Below the pieces are notes generated by a model. That model was not told the DNA's origin. It was given only the letters and a program-made list of their open reading frames with translations, and made no database searches. Of a DNA stretch of 64,000 bases, positions 47,304 through 58,739 are shown piece by piece. The first letter of the stretch is position 1; the number at the start of each line of letters is the position of its first letter. Source of the stretch: Albugo candida. Taxonomy: Eukaryota; Oomycota; Peronosporomycetes; Albuginales. The stretch is from assembly GCA_040437565.1 (NCBI GenBank), contig JBDOQK010000034.1, positions 310,001 through 374,000 on the forward strand, given 5' to 3'. The position numbers and the translations under genes were made by a program.

Positions 47304-49020
47304 GGAATTATGAAAACAGCTCCTTTAGCCTTTTAATTGATTCTGGATTTGAGCCTACCTTTTCTGTATCCCCAAGCTTTTCTTCCAATACTTTTTGAAT
47401 GATTTCCGTTTGGCTGGTTAGCTTCCCCATTTCTGGTGTATATAAAGATGTTTTATTTTCATCGTTGATACTATCCATGTCTTCATACCGCTTTTCTTCA
47501 CAGCGGTGCAGAAACTTACACACAGGCGATTTGGGCGGTGTGGCATCCTGCGGATTCCATATCGCTTTTTCTACCTCGCTCCATCCAGGATGGCTATAAC
47601 TGATTACCCCATTTTCTCCATCAACTCCCTTTCCAGAATCGGGGATAATGACTTATCCTCTTCATTTACCAATGCTTCTAGGTTTCTCCAGATAAGTGGT
47701 CCACCACTAGTTTTGAACTCGACGCAGTTCAGTAGTACATCTCTTTTCACCCACAACGGAGTACTACCCACAGTACCTATCCTCAGGGGCCGTTTCAGCT
47801 CCTTCACGCGTAGAGACGTTTTTGACGACAGAATGTTTACCAAACCCACTGATATGATACGGCAATCCGAGTGATATTTTCTATTCCATTCGCCGTAGCA
47901 ATGACCCCCCCCCCGCTGTCTCCACATTCCGACACTTTCTTCACTCGTATTTATCCTTCACATTGTTTTCCCGGGAAATCTCCGCTGATTCAACATCAAC
48001 TCCGCTTCACCCGGTGCACATGATGGACAATTTCGAACAGAGTGTTTCGTACTATCACACTTCAGACACTTGAATCTTTGTGACCTGCTTGTACCAAAAT
48101 CCATAACTCTCTCGCTATTCTCTTTTGGAAAATTTCTTCGTTGGATTGTCTTATTTTGGTTTGCCTCTTTGAAATCCTCTCTTGGTGGGTACTTCTTCGT
48201 ATCGCTTTCGTCTCTCACTCCATGAAAATTTTTAATAGATCCTGACACCATTTGCGCAACACCACATGATTTCTTTTTTTACTTTCATGCAGGTCCATCT
48301 CCAATTTTTCGACAACTTTGCGTTTGAACGCTGGTGGTTCCAATGAATCAACCATCCACTTGACGATTCTTTCGAATCCACCTGCTCCACGTACTCCTGT
48401 ACACCGTGCTGATCCAGTATTCTGTAAATCTAATTCCGCTAGCGAGATATTCTAAGGTCATACCTAGCCTTATCCTGCGCATTTCTGTGTCTATTTTCGT
48501 TAAATCCACGCAATCGGGCTGTTCTCTTTCCCGGAAGGAGTTGATCCAATCTTGCTCGGTGATTTCTTCGGGATCCTTTTCCATCTCGAATCTCATAATC
48601 TGATCCTTTTGCCAAACGTCCACGCAGGCTGATACCGGCATTATAAACGGCTTGTTGATGCAGGTTTCATAGGCGAGCAGCGTGTTGTAATATTTTTGAT
48701 CGTCCTTTACGAATTTGCGCTTTTCCTTGGACGTTTCCCTTTGTAAATCGGATGTCGTGGAAGTTGGGGCGCGTTTGCTATCCGACGATCTCCGGAAACG
48801 TCCGCCATTTCGATGTCCTCTGTCATCCTACGAACACGTTCTTCAGTCAACTCTCCAAAGAGCGTTCCAGACGGGTCGCGTCTTCGCAACCCTCGCCTTG
48901 TTCGTGGTCTTCCGCCTCTGGTACGATTCGTCTGAGCTCCTCGTATACGTCTTCGTTTGTATTCATAATCTTCACCAATAACAAACGTTTTTATTTCAAA
49001 ACTTATTCTACAGAAATCAC

Positions 49021-49170
49021 TGCTTAGACCGCCAACAGCTTCGGGGTTGTTCGACTCCGATAAGTGCAAAATCAAAAGTGTATTATTCAAGATCCTCTCC
49101 GGTACCGGTTTTTATGAAAAGATATGAGAGATACGCGTGACCTAAGCTTGGGATCGATACCAGCCCATCA
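49021..49170 (-). repeat. LTR (5') of the Ty3/Gypsy fossil
   Basis: About 150 bp are clearly alignable to 37140-37288. The inner border is uncertain by some 30 bp. Confidence 0.75.
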
Positions 49171-50178
49171 GTCATTTTGGATTGGTCATAGAACTTTGTA
49201 TACAATTTTGCAAGACGAAGCTACCTCATCCATGGCGTGCTATGAATTGTTCAAAACACGTTAAATTATATATCCTAGCTTCGATTGAACCGCTTCACAT
49301 GTCTCACATGCTTATTCATTCTCATATACTTCTCTCTTACAAGTCTGCTATCTCTGGAAAAGATGCCTTGAAAAGCAGTGCGAGAGAAAGCCGAAAATAG
49401 CGCTTCGATCTCCGAAATAAAGAGACTTTCCTAGAAAAGGGATTGTTCTCTTGCAAGCAATTATATCTTGGCTCCTAAAATGATCATATTCTGTGGACAG
49501 AAGTGCAAATATTTATTTTTTGNNNNNNNNNNNNNNNNNNNNNNNNNNNNNNNNNNNNNNNNNNNNNNNNNNNNNNNNNNNNNNNNNNNNNNNNNNNNNN
49601 NNNNNNNNNNNNNNNNNNNNNNTTCACATGTCTCACATGCTTATTCATTCTCATATACTTCTCTCTTACAAGTCTGCTATCTCTGGAAAAGATGCCTTGA
49701 AAAGCAGTGCGAGAGAAAGCCGAAAATAGCGCTTCGATCTCCGAAATAAAGAGACTTTCCTAGAAAAGGGATTGTTCTCTTGCAAGCAATTATATCTTGG
49801 CTCCTAAAATGATCATATTCTGTGGACAGAAGTGCAAATATTTATTTTTTGGCAAGACCGATCGAATCTTGTCTTGTTGGGGCCATGGCAAAGGTCGGAT
49901 TATATCACGCTTATTTGTGAGAAGGCTACAGATGCTAGCAACTCCCTTTCATAGCACACGAGTAAAGCACTACGATTCGTGGAAATCAAGAATATTGTAG
50001 GCTCGATCTGATACAATCTGTGAACATGAAAGCGTTCGTAAATCCTGTATGAACATTACATACACCCGGGCAATTCAACACTAGTATCAAAATTTTGTAA
50101 GTGTTCCCATTGCCCTAAAAATATACTCATCTGCCATATTCAGTGAATAGTATCGATAGCGTAAAACTAAAGGTTAAT
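49171..50178 (+). repeat. 679-bp tandem unit, copy 2 (lengthened by an assembly artefact)
   Basis: The unit starts gtcattttggattggtcat and runs to the next gtcattttggattagtcat at 50179. The displayed 1008 bp include 329 bp of false duplication and N (49294-49522 repeated at 49623-49851), leaving 679 bp. No reading frame is convincing. Confidence 0.8.
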
Positions 50179-50800
50179 GTCATTTTGGATTAGTCATAGA
50201 ACTTTGTATATGATTTTTTGATACGAAGCTACCTCATCCACCGCGTTGTATGAATTGTTTACGACACGTTCAAATATATAACGTAGCTTCGATTGAACAG
50301 GCTCATATGTCTCACGTACTTGTTCATTCTTTCGTAGTTCTCTCTTAATCGTCTCCCATCTCTGGAAAAAACGCCTCGCAAAGCAGTACGATAAAAGGTC
50401 AACGATTGTGTTTCGGTGTGAGGAACAAAAGGACTTTCCTAAAAACGGGATTGTTCTCTTGAAAGCAATTATGTCGTGACTCCTACAAATGATGGTATTT
50501 GCCGGACACAAGTGCCAATTTCTATTTTTTAAAGAGTCAACAGTTTCGCTTGTTTTGTTGGTGCCTCTGAATAGGTCGCATTATATACCACTTTTTTGCG
50601 AGAAGGCCACAGTTGCTAGCAACTCCGTTTCATAGAACACGAGTAAAGCACTACCGATTCGTTTACATCAAGACAATCATAGGCTCGATCTGGTACAATC
50701 TGTGAACATGAGAGCTTTCGTAAATTCCGCATGGAGACTAACTAAACCCGGGACATTACACACTAGTATCAAACTTGTTGTAAGATCATGTGCATTGCGT
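50179..50800 (+). repeat. 679-bp tandem unit, copy 3 (right end cut)
   Basis: This aligns with copy 2 throughout at roughly 75-80% by eye and stops about 60-70 bp short, where the Copia fossil region begins. It could be a satellite-like array or tandem LTR copies of an older element. Confidence 0.75.
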
Positions 50801-53800
50801 GCACAGTTACCACCACCGTGAAGAGACAGTGGCTTTAACGACCGTGAAGGTTTGCAAAAAGGAACAGAGCGATAGCGAGGAGTCGCGTCAGAAAACCGGA
50901 TTTACTGCGAAGGGTCGCGGTGGGGACATGCAGTAACTCCTTCTAACTACATTTAATACATTTATCCTCCATTCTACTATGTTGTTAACTCTGGCAGCCC
51001 TTACTGTTTGCCAACAGATAATGAGCCCAATTCGAAGATTTGGTAAAGAGAGACTTGATGATAGCACGACAACACCTAGTCCACCCAAGTAGGACGGTTC
51101 ACGGAAGGGACCAAGAAAGGGGATCATGATTGAAGGACGAGGCATATGATAGATAGAGCATGCCGAATAAAAGAGTGAAGATATAGCGTCGCCAGTGGAC
51201 CAAGTGGCAGCTCTTGCGAGAATGCTCAAGATCCTGGAGAAGATCAACAGCCGTGTCGGTCAAATCGAGCCTCGGCAGAGCAGTAAGCAAGTCTCACCAT
51301 AGGATTTAAGCAGTGGGGTTTGAATTCCTCGAAGCGATCGAGATGGCCGAGATTCAGAGTCAGTTTGCGTGGGGAGAACACCTTACAGGGAACAAGCTAG
51401 GAGAATACATGGCGCCAAACAGTGTGACTGCAGCGTACTATAAGCCAGCGTGAGGACATGACGGGCGGTCAGCTGACGTTGTACCATGCAAGCGACCAGC
51501 TATATCAGCCCTTCAAGGTGACAATTACGCATCAACAGGCCACTGCATTGTTTGTGAGTGAAAAAGAAAAGTCACTTTCTTGGAACCAGCAGCTCTTATA
51601 CCTGATCGCATTGTGTCAAGAGAGAAAGTAACACGAACGGCTCGTCGTGGAAAATATTGCCAAGTACGCAGTGCCGCACCTCAAAATTACGATGATTGTG
51701 CGATACCAACCGAGTCGCACGGACTACCTGACACACGCAAAAGAACTCATCGCATGGGCGCAAGAGATTGTGGACGATGGAAAAGGGGTTAAGAAAATGG
51801 TAAAAGGCATAGTCAGTGCAAAGGGACATGACAAGGTTCAAGGTCACTCCCAAGGTGAAGACCGAAAGTGTTTCAACTGCCGCAAGCGAAGAAATTTGGC
51901 GAGAAGATGCCACCGACCAAAAAAAGACGATGGCCGCGGTGAAGGTAATTCTGTATCGCCTGCATGTAAGAACCCGGAGCACCTGCGAACGAAGGAGTCA
52001 ACACCTCGCTACTTACTTGACTTTGCTGAAGGGGATTTGAATATGTGGGTGGTTGACAGTTAGCCAAGCAGACATCTCGTCCTAGACTTTGAATTATTTC
52101 ACGATGCCATGGAATGTGATGAAAATGATGAAATTATATTGCCTGACGGAGGTGTACTCAAGGTGACCAAACGAGGATATGTGGTACTACAGTGTATTGG
52201 GAATGGTGTAAAGACCCGGATTACGCTTACCTAAGTATACTACGCGCCAAGTTGGCTAGGAACCTCATATCCATGGGCGAGTTTTTTGAAAAAGGGTGTT
52301 CACTGACTACGAAGGCGATGTGATGTGCATACAGTTAGGCAAAAATCCTCTTCTCGATTTCAGAACTGAGTATGGCGTATTTTATGGCAGATTTTGACAC
52401 CTGGTACGTCATAATGACGCCAAAACGACTTAATGAGATTGTAATGACGGCAGTTCAAGATACGGGACCGCTACAGATGTACAGAAGGAATCGCTGAACC
52501 ATTTTTATCTTCGCCTCGGACTCAAAGCTTACGATATCGTGGAGCGTATGGCCAATATCCGGATTACGGTATTGAACTTACTGGTCACGTGCGTGCAAAC
52601 TGTCCCAAGTGCACTGAACCGAAGGGCACCAGAGCTAAGCAGCCAAAAAAAGACTCGGGTGCGAATACCTCAGCGGAACGCTTGGGGGGGGGGTGATCTT
52701 AATTGATCTTAAGGACCGATCACCCATAAAGATCGTCGTGGAACAGATATTTAGTCGTGTTCATCGACTACAAGTCAAACTATGTGCGCGTATTTGCGGC
52801 ACGGCAGAAAAATGCTGCGGCCAAGAAGGCGTGGTTTGAAAACGAATTTAATTGCCGCATCCACGTCCTGCGTACTGACGACGGAGGAGTGTATGAACTA
52901 GTCTGGCTCTTCTGTGAACAGACAGGTGTGCGACGTCAAGTAACAGAAACAGGTACACCACCTCTAACGAGAAAGCTGAACGCATGAATTGCACCGTCTT
53001 TGACATGGTGCGATTCATGATTTTTGGTTCAGGTCTACCGCTCACGTACTGGAGCGAAGCTGCAAAGTACGCTGCTTACATACTCAACAGGAGTCCAAGT
53101 CGAGCAAATTTGAAGCGTGCGTCGCCGACTGAAATACTCACCGCGCGAGCGCCGAGTTTACAGGGTATTTTTTTGTTCGGGTCCCCGTGTATGGTTTGGC
53201 GGGATCCCAAGAAGAAGACACTTGTGCACCATGCAGAATAAGCACGGATCCTGGGTATAAGCGAAGAAAAAAAGGATACAAGGTGTTGCTGCTCAAGGAT
53301 AAAGTCGTAACAGCAACTAGACACATCACCAACATCGAGACACTCGATGGTACGGCGAATGAACAAATTTAACAAGCGTTTGTTGATGAAAAAGGACAAG
53401 AGCCTAAACATGTAAACAAGACAGTGATGCGCAGCTGAAGGAGTCGCTGCCGTTAGGTCAAGGAGATCACAGCGCAAACGTTGGAAGTCAAGAAGACAAG
53501 CCGCGTCAGACGAGCATGGTAAAGGAAGGAGCATGGAGATGCGAGAAAAGGTAAGCTCATTCAACAGTTTATATCAAGGAGAAGGCACCAATGTGGGAGA
53601 ATTGAAAACGAGTGACGAAGAGTTGAAAGTGTCGGATCCAGTTCTTAAGGCGCTCGCAGTGCTGCCTGTGGAACAAGCACATGACAGAAAACTCGCGATA
53701 CCAGACCCAAAACATTATGGGGTAGCGCGTCGTAGACCTGACGGTGCCAGGTGGGCGATTGCTGAGCAAGAGAAACTTGCGTCAGTCGAGACAAACCAAA

Positions 53801-54650
53801 CGTGGACGGTGATCAAACGTCCAAAGAACGGGAAGCCCATCCAAACCAAGTGGGTTTATAAAACCAAGATGAGGGCACGTGGGACTGTGGAAATATACAT
53901 GGTGATTCGCGACGACAAGCAAAGTTTTCGTGTGAATCACAATCTCACGTTCTCTACGGTGATGCCGATTGAAATTGTATTCGTCATTTTTACGTTTTCA
54001 CAGATGCGGGGGGGGGAGGGGNNNNNNNNNNNNNNNNNNNNNNNNNNNNNNNNNNNNNNNNNNNNNNNNNNNNNNNNNNNNNNNNNNNNNNNNNNNNNNN
54101 NNNNNNNNNNNNNNNNNNNNNGGGGGTTCGGATATGCATGATGACGTCCAAATGGCGTACCCGAAAGCTTTCACGGAGCCAGAGTACAAAATCCACTTGA
54201 GAATTCCCGATGGAATGACAATGACCCAAGAAACCCTGGACCAACTTGTCGTAACAGAACCTGATGAACTGGTGTTGAATCTAGGACGGAATCTTGATTG
54301 AATAAGACAGGTAGGAAGACTTTCGCATCAATTATTGTGCGACACGCTGCTTGATTTCGTACAATGCATTAATGACCCGTGCGTTCTTACAGGACCGACG
54401 AGGATACTATGACTATCGTTGGGGTCTACGCTGATGACCTGCTAATTACAGACACGACAGTAAACCGTATCGATCAATTATTTACTGACATGAAGGTGCT
54501 TGAGCTCAAGGATCTCGGTATTGTCAAGAAGTTTCTCAGAATGAGAATTGCGTGGACAAAAGAAGGAGGCTATTGTACCGACCAGAAGCAGACACGTGAA
54601 GAAGGGCTCTAGAAACATTATCTGGATGAATCAAACGCGGTACGATTACC
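50801..54650 (+). mobile_element. Ty1/Copia LTR retrotransposon fossil
   Basis: Reading on the + strand it keeps, in Copia order, a gag with CCHC-like knuckle (about 51,650-51,930), a protease/pre-integrase part (about 52,040-52,330), integrase (about 52,740-53,250) and reverse transcriptase with a YADD motif (about 53,690-54,600). RNase H and a 3' LTR are not visible. It is heavily broken, with many lesions, and old. The N run 54022-54121 lies in the reverse transcriptase next to a run of G. Confidence 0.85.
54022..54121. other. assembly gap at a G run
   Basis: The left flank is a near-pure G tract (54008-54021) and the right flank starts ggggg. There is no duplicated flank. Sequencing drop-out at the homopolymer is the likely cause. 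Confidence 0.7.
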
Positions 54651-55515
54651 GATATCTTAATTGCAAGTAATCGAAGAAGACAACGAGCTGCTTAAAGAAG
54701 AGGCTTTTAAATTGCATCGAGTACCGACTATCAAGGCTTTCAAGTCTATACAGTGCAAGACACTTATGATCAAACCATAAATTGCATGGACAAGAAGTCC
54801 TACTAACCCAGAAAAAAAACATAGAGAAAAATTCTCTTCATATACTGAAAGCACAATGACTTGGCTTTCTTACAATGGAGCCCGATTTTTTGTAGTAGTG
54901 GGAGGTTGAAGTTTGGCGAATTTTGCTGATTTTGCATGGAGAGATGGAAATTTGGCCGCATTTGATTATAAGAAGCTGCTATCCGGTCACCCCCCTTTCC
55001 TCGCATATATTTCTATATTTTGTTAAACACCCCTCCTATAATCAAATATTAGTCAATACCATGTGATGTTTTGGTTTGTTTATGTGTTGAGTTCGACGTT
55101 TCAGTTTTGGTAAAAGGAGATGCGTTGACAAGAATATCAATCGACGTATAATTTAAATAATAAAATGCTATGACTGCTGAATCTACCTTTGATTTACTGA
55201 TTGGTTTGAAAAGGTGTGTAATGAATGGGAAAGGTTATCAATAAATTAAGAGCGACGGATAAAATTCTCCAAAGCCTGTATACTCCTAATTCCCACCTGC
55301 TCATAACTATCTACTCAATTTCATTTCAAGGCTCCCAGCTGGGTCAACATTTCCGCGCGGAATTCTTGGGCAAGCGGGACATCGTCAACGTAATCGCTAT
55401 CAATTTCAATAGCCTGAAAAAAAAACGCGGTAAGAAGGAATTGTAAACGAATCATTGTGGCTCACCTAAACGGGGGGATAAGTCTGAAAAAACGGCAGAT
55501 GTCAGTTAGGATCAG

Positions 55516-58217
55516 TTAGAAAGTATCAAAGGTATCTTGAGACAAACCCGCATGCTTGAATGCTGTTGACTTACATTGCGTTGCTTCAGATTTTTCTGAT
55601 AACGGCAGATTACTCCGCAAGCAATGGGCAGGTGGACCTGTAGTGTCCTTCATCCTTGCAATGCATCTCGTGATAGACTTATCTTGATCGCAGCCGGCCA
55701 AAATATTAGTAGCAAGTGGAACTACAGTCAACTTTTGTGTTCGCTGTATTTCGGACCAAGTACTTATGGAACTCGGGTGTCGATCGCTGACATTGATTAT
55801 TTCCTCCATATCTGTCAAAGCGAAGGCCGCATTTTCGCTTCTTGCGGCATTTTTCCTTTACTTACTCAAAAAGCGAAGGATCACGCCTTGTTGGCGAACG
55901 TTTTTTCGAGCCCAATGGCCGCCTACGTGTTCGCGCTACTACCGGATTGTTCATGACAAATGCGTGCGAAGAATCTAATGCTGCAAGTGTGATTCGAGGC
56001 ATGTCCTGCTCGTATTCGTTGATCTCCTTGGACCGCGTTGCAAGCGACTCCACAATATGGTGTAAATTTCGCTTTTTCTGTGCATCTGGAGGCGTTGATG
56101 GCTGGTGGAGCCACCAATGCAAATGGAAGTCTGAAAACACCAGAGACCTATTGTTTGCCATAGAATGTTGGCACGGGATTCTCATTGTTCCCACAAAGAT
56201 ATTACTACAATCCTCTATTCCATTGGGATCTATTGCCAGCTGGTATTACTTATTAGCCTGGCAAAAAAAGACATTCATTATCTGACTTAAGAGGACGTGT
56301 TAAGCCCACTGCATGCCTTGTTCGCATTCCTTGCCCATTGCATGTGATGAAATTTTAGAATGCGACGCTGCCCAGAATTTGGCTTCAAGTTCTAACCGAA
56401 GCTGCATCGGTTCAAGACCGATCTGTTGGCTGATTTCGCGTTGTTTGGCATCTCCAGAGAGGACAATCTTGCTGTACACTTCATCCAAGTCAAAGTTTGA
56501 AACAGCAATCCACTTTTTCAGAAATGCATGTCTCCCCTCTACACGCGACGTGACAGCGTGGCCAAAATGAAGGACATCTAAGGTCCAGGAGGTAGCAAAT
56601 TGTTCCTGTACTTGTCAAGCCAAGTGCTCTTCAAGTATTTTGCCAATTGCAGCGGCAAGCTTGGCAGAAGGAATGCCCGTTGTTTTTGATAATATGCTTC
56701 TGTAGGTGCGTTGCAGAGAGTCATCCAATGGATCCATAACTTGTCGTACTCCTCTGTCTTGATAAAGTGCCGCTTCGCCTTTTCTTGCACATTCTTTCTT
56801 ATAGAAGAACAGCAGATCAGCACAGTAGCACTTGGGAATGCCATTTTTATACCTGCAATTAGCGCCAGTTCACGATCCACAACCGCAGTTATTTTGCCGG
56901 AACTGAGCAGACTCCCAAAGCAGTCCCGAAATTGACGCAGAGCCCATACGTAGTCTCTTTCGCTTACTTAGGAAAAGAAGGCGTAAGACAGCGATACTGT
57001 CTATCTTGTTGGCTTTTACCCAACAAAAAGCAGCAACCGCAGCTTACATCTATAATATCGGCCGTTGTTTATGCCTAACGCTGGTATTAACGCAAGCTAT
57101 ATCTGTTTGTCTTGTACGTTGAGTCTGTTATAGAGACCTATGTGCACAAAATGACAATGGAACTAAAAATTTGGTAAAGCACGCATAATTGTTGTAACAT
57201 TGAAGATTGTGCTACGCACTGCATTTGCCGTGGATCCCGCTGCAAGAGATACAGCCGTTTTCGGAGCAAAGAAGAAACAAATCAGCTCTCCACTATCGCA
57301 CTGGAGGAGCTTGTGGTAGATCTTTACCTTCTCAAAACGGTCGAAAGAGCCTCGGCTGGTCGTCGGCCGTTCAGTACTGAGGTACCTACCTAGAAAAGGC
57401 TGTTTAGAAACTTTGTCAAAGTAAATATTATGAGGCAGCTTGTGATCGCCATACCCTTTGCTTGGTATTGTACACATCTTTTCCAACCTGTAAGCAACAC
57501 TGGTCGTTTCGAAGAAGAGTCGCAAGAATTACGCGAGGTGTCGCCCCATCCTATGTCATTTTGTCCCTTGCACTTCTTGTTCGGGTTCTATGACTCGAAT
57601 TATTGCATATGGGGCAGGTTCTTCGACGTGATTGTGCCCGCTATGCCCGACAGGGAGGACTTCAAAATTCCAGACATAGAGGCATTCATCGGCGCTTATT
57701 GTTCTCTGGATGACAGCTTGCCACTTGCATTTTTCTATTGTTGACGTCCGACGAAGGCCCCTCCCTTCAACTTTGTGTACTCGTGCATCTGCACATTCCA
57801 ACAAGACCTTCCGTATTTCCGTGTTTGCCTTGTTTGTCTTTGCTATGCTGAATGGGNNNNNNNNNNNNNNNNNNNNNNNNNNNNNNNNNNNNNNNNNNNN
57901 NNNNNNNNNNNNNNNNNNNNNNNNNNNNNNNNNNNNNNNNNNNNNNNNNNNNNNNNTGGGGCAGGTTCTTCGACGTGATTGTGCCCGCTATGCCCGACAG
58001 GGAGGACTTCAAAATTCCAGACATAGAGGCATTCATCGGCGCTTATTGTTCTCTGGATGACAGCTTGCCACTTGCATTTTTCTATTGTTGACGTCCGACG
58101 AAGGCCCCTCCCTTCAACTTTGTGTACTCGTGCATCTGCACATTCCAACAAGACCTTCCGTATTTCCGTGTTTGCCTTGTTTGTCTTTGCTATGCTGAAT
58201 GGGCACTGCGAACCCAT
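55516..58217 (-). pseudogene. MULE-A transposase, decayed
   Basis: Minus-strand blocks in order: 58217-57957 (N-terminal, after an overlap artefact), 57525-57163, then a core at about 56,970-56,580 with ERDYVWALRQFRD, VVDRELALIAGIKMAFPSAT and KNVQEKAKRHF. These match the Mutator transposase pattern of a Glu-Tyr-Trp-Ala helix followed by the second catalytic Asp (TDRELAL). C-terminal blocks follow at 56488-56300, 56194-55862 and 55818-55516. Several frame changes and stops separate them, so it is non-functional, although one or two breaks could be unrecognised introns. Confidence 0.75.
57610..58203. repeat. false assembly duplication around the N run 57857-57956
   Basis: 57610-57856 equals 57957-58203 (247 bp, offset 347). 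The left contig ends exactly inside an 18-bp hairpin stem. Confidence 0.92.
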
Positions 58218-58230
58218 TCAGCATAGCAAA
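58186..58230. repeat. perfect hairpin, 18-bp stem and 9-nt loop
   Basis: tttgctatgctgaatggg (58186-58203) is followed by a 9-nt loop and its exact complement at 58213-58230. It lies at the N-terminal edge of the MULE-A transposase reading. Confidence 0.9.
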
Positions 58231-58739
58231 GGATTGTTTTTGGTGCAAGAAAATGTATCTACTGTTATTAACTGTTATGATATGCAACTCCTATGTATCC
58301 TTTACGCGTACAAACTACAACATATCGTACTCTTTCAAACAGCACGGTCATTCAATGACGTCATAGTAACGGACAGTCGCCCCTGGCTGAACTATTTTAG
58401 TGCCGCGTGGACCCAAAATCGACCATATTCCAACAAGAAGACGTTTCGGTGGAGAAGAGGCCGTGGCCATTTAGCACATATGTGTAGTATAGGGTAAGGG
58501 GTGCCCCGTTTAGGATGCCACGCAATCATATGTAATCTATTTAAACACCTAAATTGGGGGGGCGGGTTGTTATAAAATATATAAATATATGCGAGGAGAG
58601 GAGGGGATGTCCGGTTAGCAAATGCGGCGGGAGGGGGGGGGGGTCGGGATAGCAGCTGCCAAATTATATCCTATCAATAAATATCTATACTGGACCCAAT
58701 GAGAGAGCGCAACATTACGGGTCTGTCAAACATATCCAA

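Larger units (their letters stand above)
37107..49170 (-). mobile_element. Ty3/Gypsy LTR retrotransposon fossil with chromodomain, split by a LINE
   Basis: The element reads on the minus strand. Gag lies at about 47,950-49,090 with a CCHC knuckle; a protease region may follow at about 47,300-47,900; reverse transcriptase at about 39,700-40,680; RNase H and integrase at about 38,000-39,600; and a chromodomain-like C-terminus at about 37,290-37,480. It begins TG, ends CA, and is flanked by the 5-bp target duplication gtcat (37102-37106 and 49171-49175). Its coding parts are broken in several places, and the LINE at 40,695-47,288 lies inside it. The two LTRs differ at roughly one base in ten by eye, so the insertion is old. 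Confidence 0.88.
54962..58672 (-). mobile_element. Mutator-like element (MULE-A)
   Basis: Ends are inverted repeats: agctgctatccggtcac at 54974 and its complement ending at 58657. The similarity extends outward a few bases and inward through cctcgcatatatttctata. The true length is about 3.4 kb after discounting a 347-bp assembly artefact. A broken transposase reads on the minus strand from about 58,217 to 55,516. A copy deleted inside lies inverted at 60,966-61,963. No certain target duplication was found. Confidence 0.8.
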
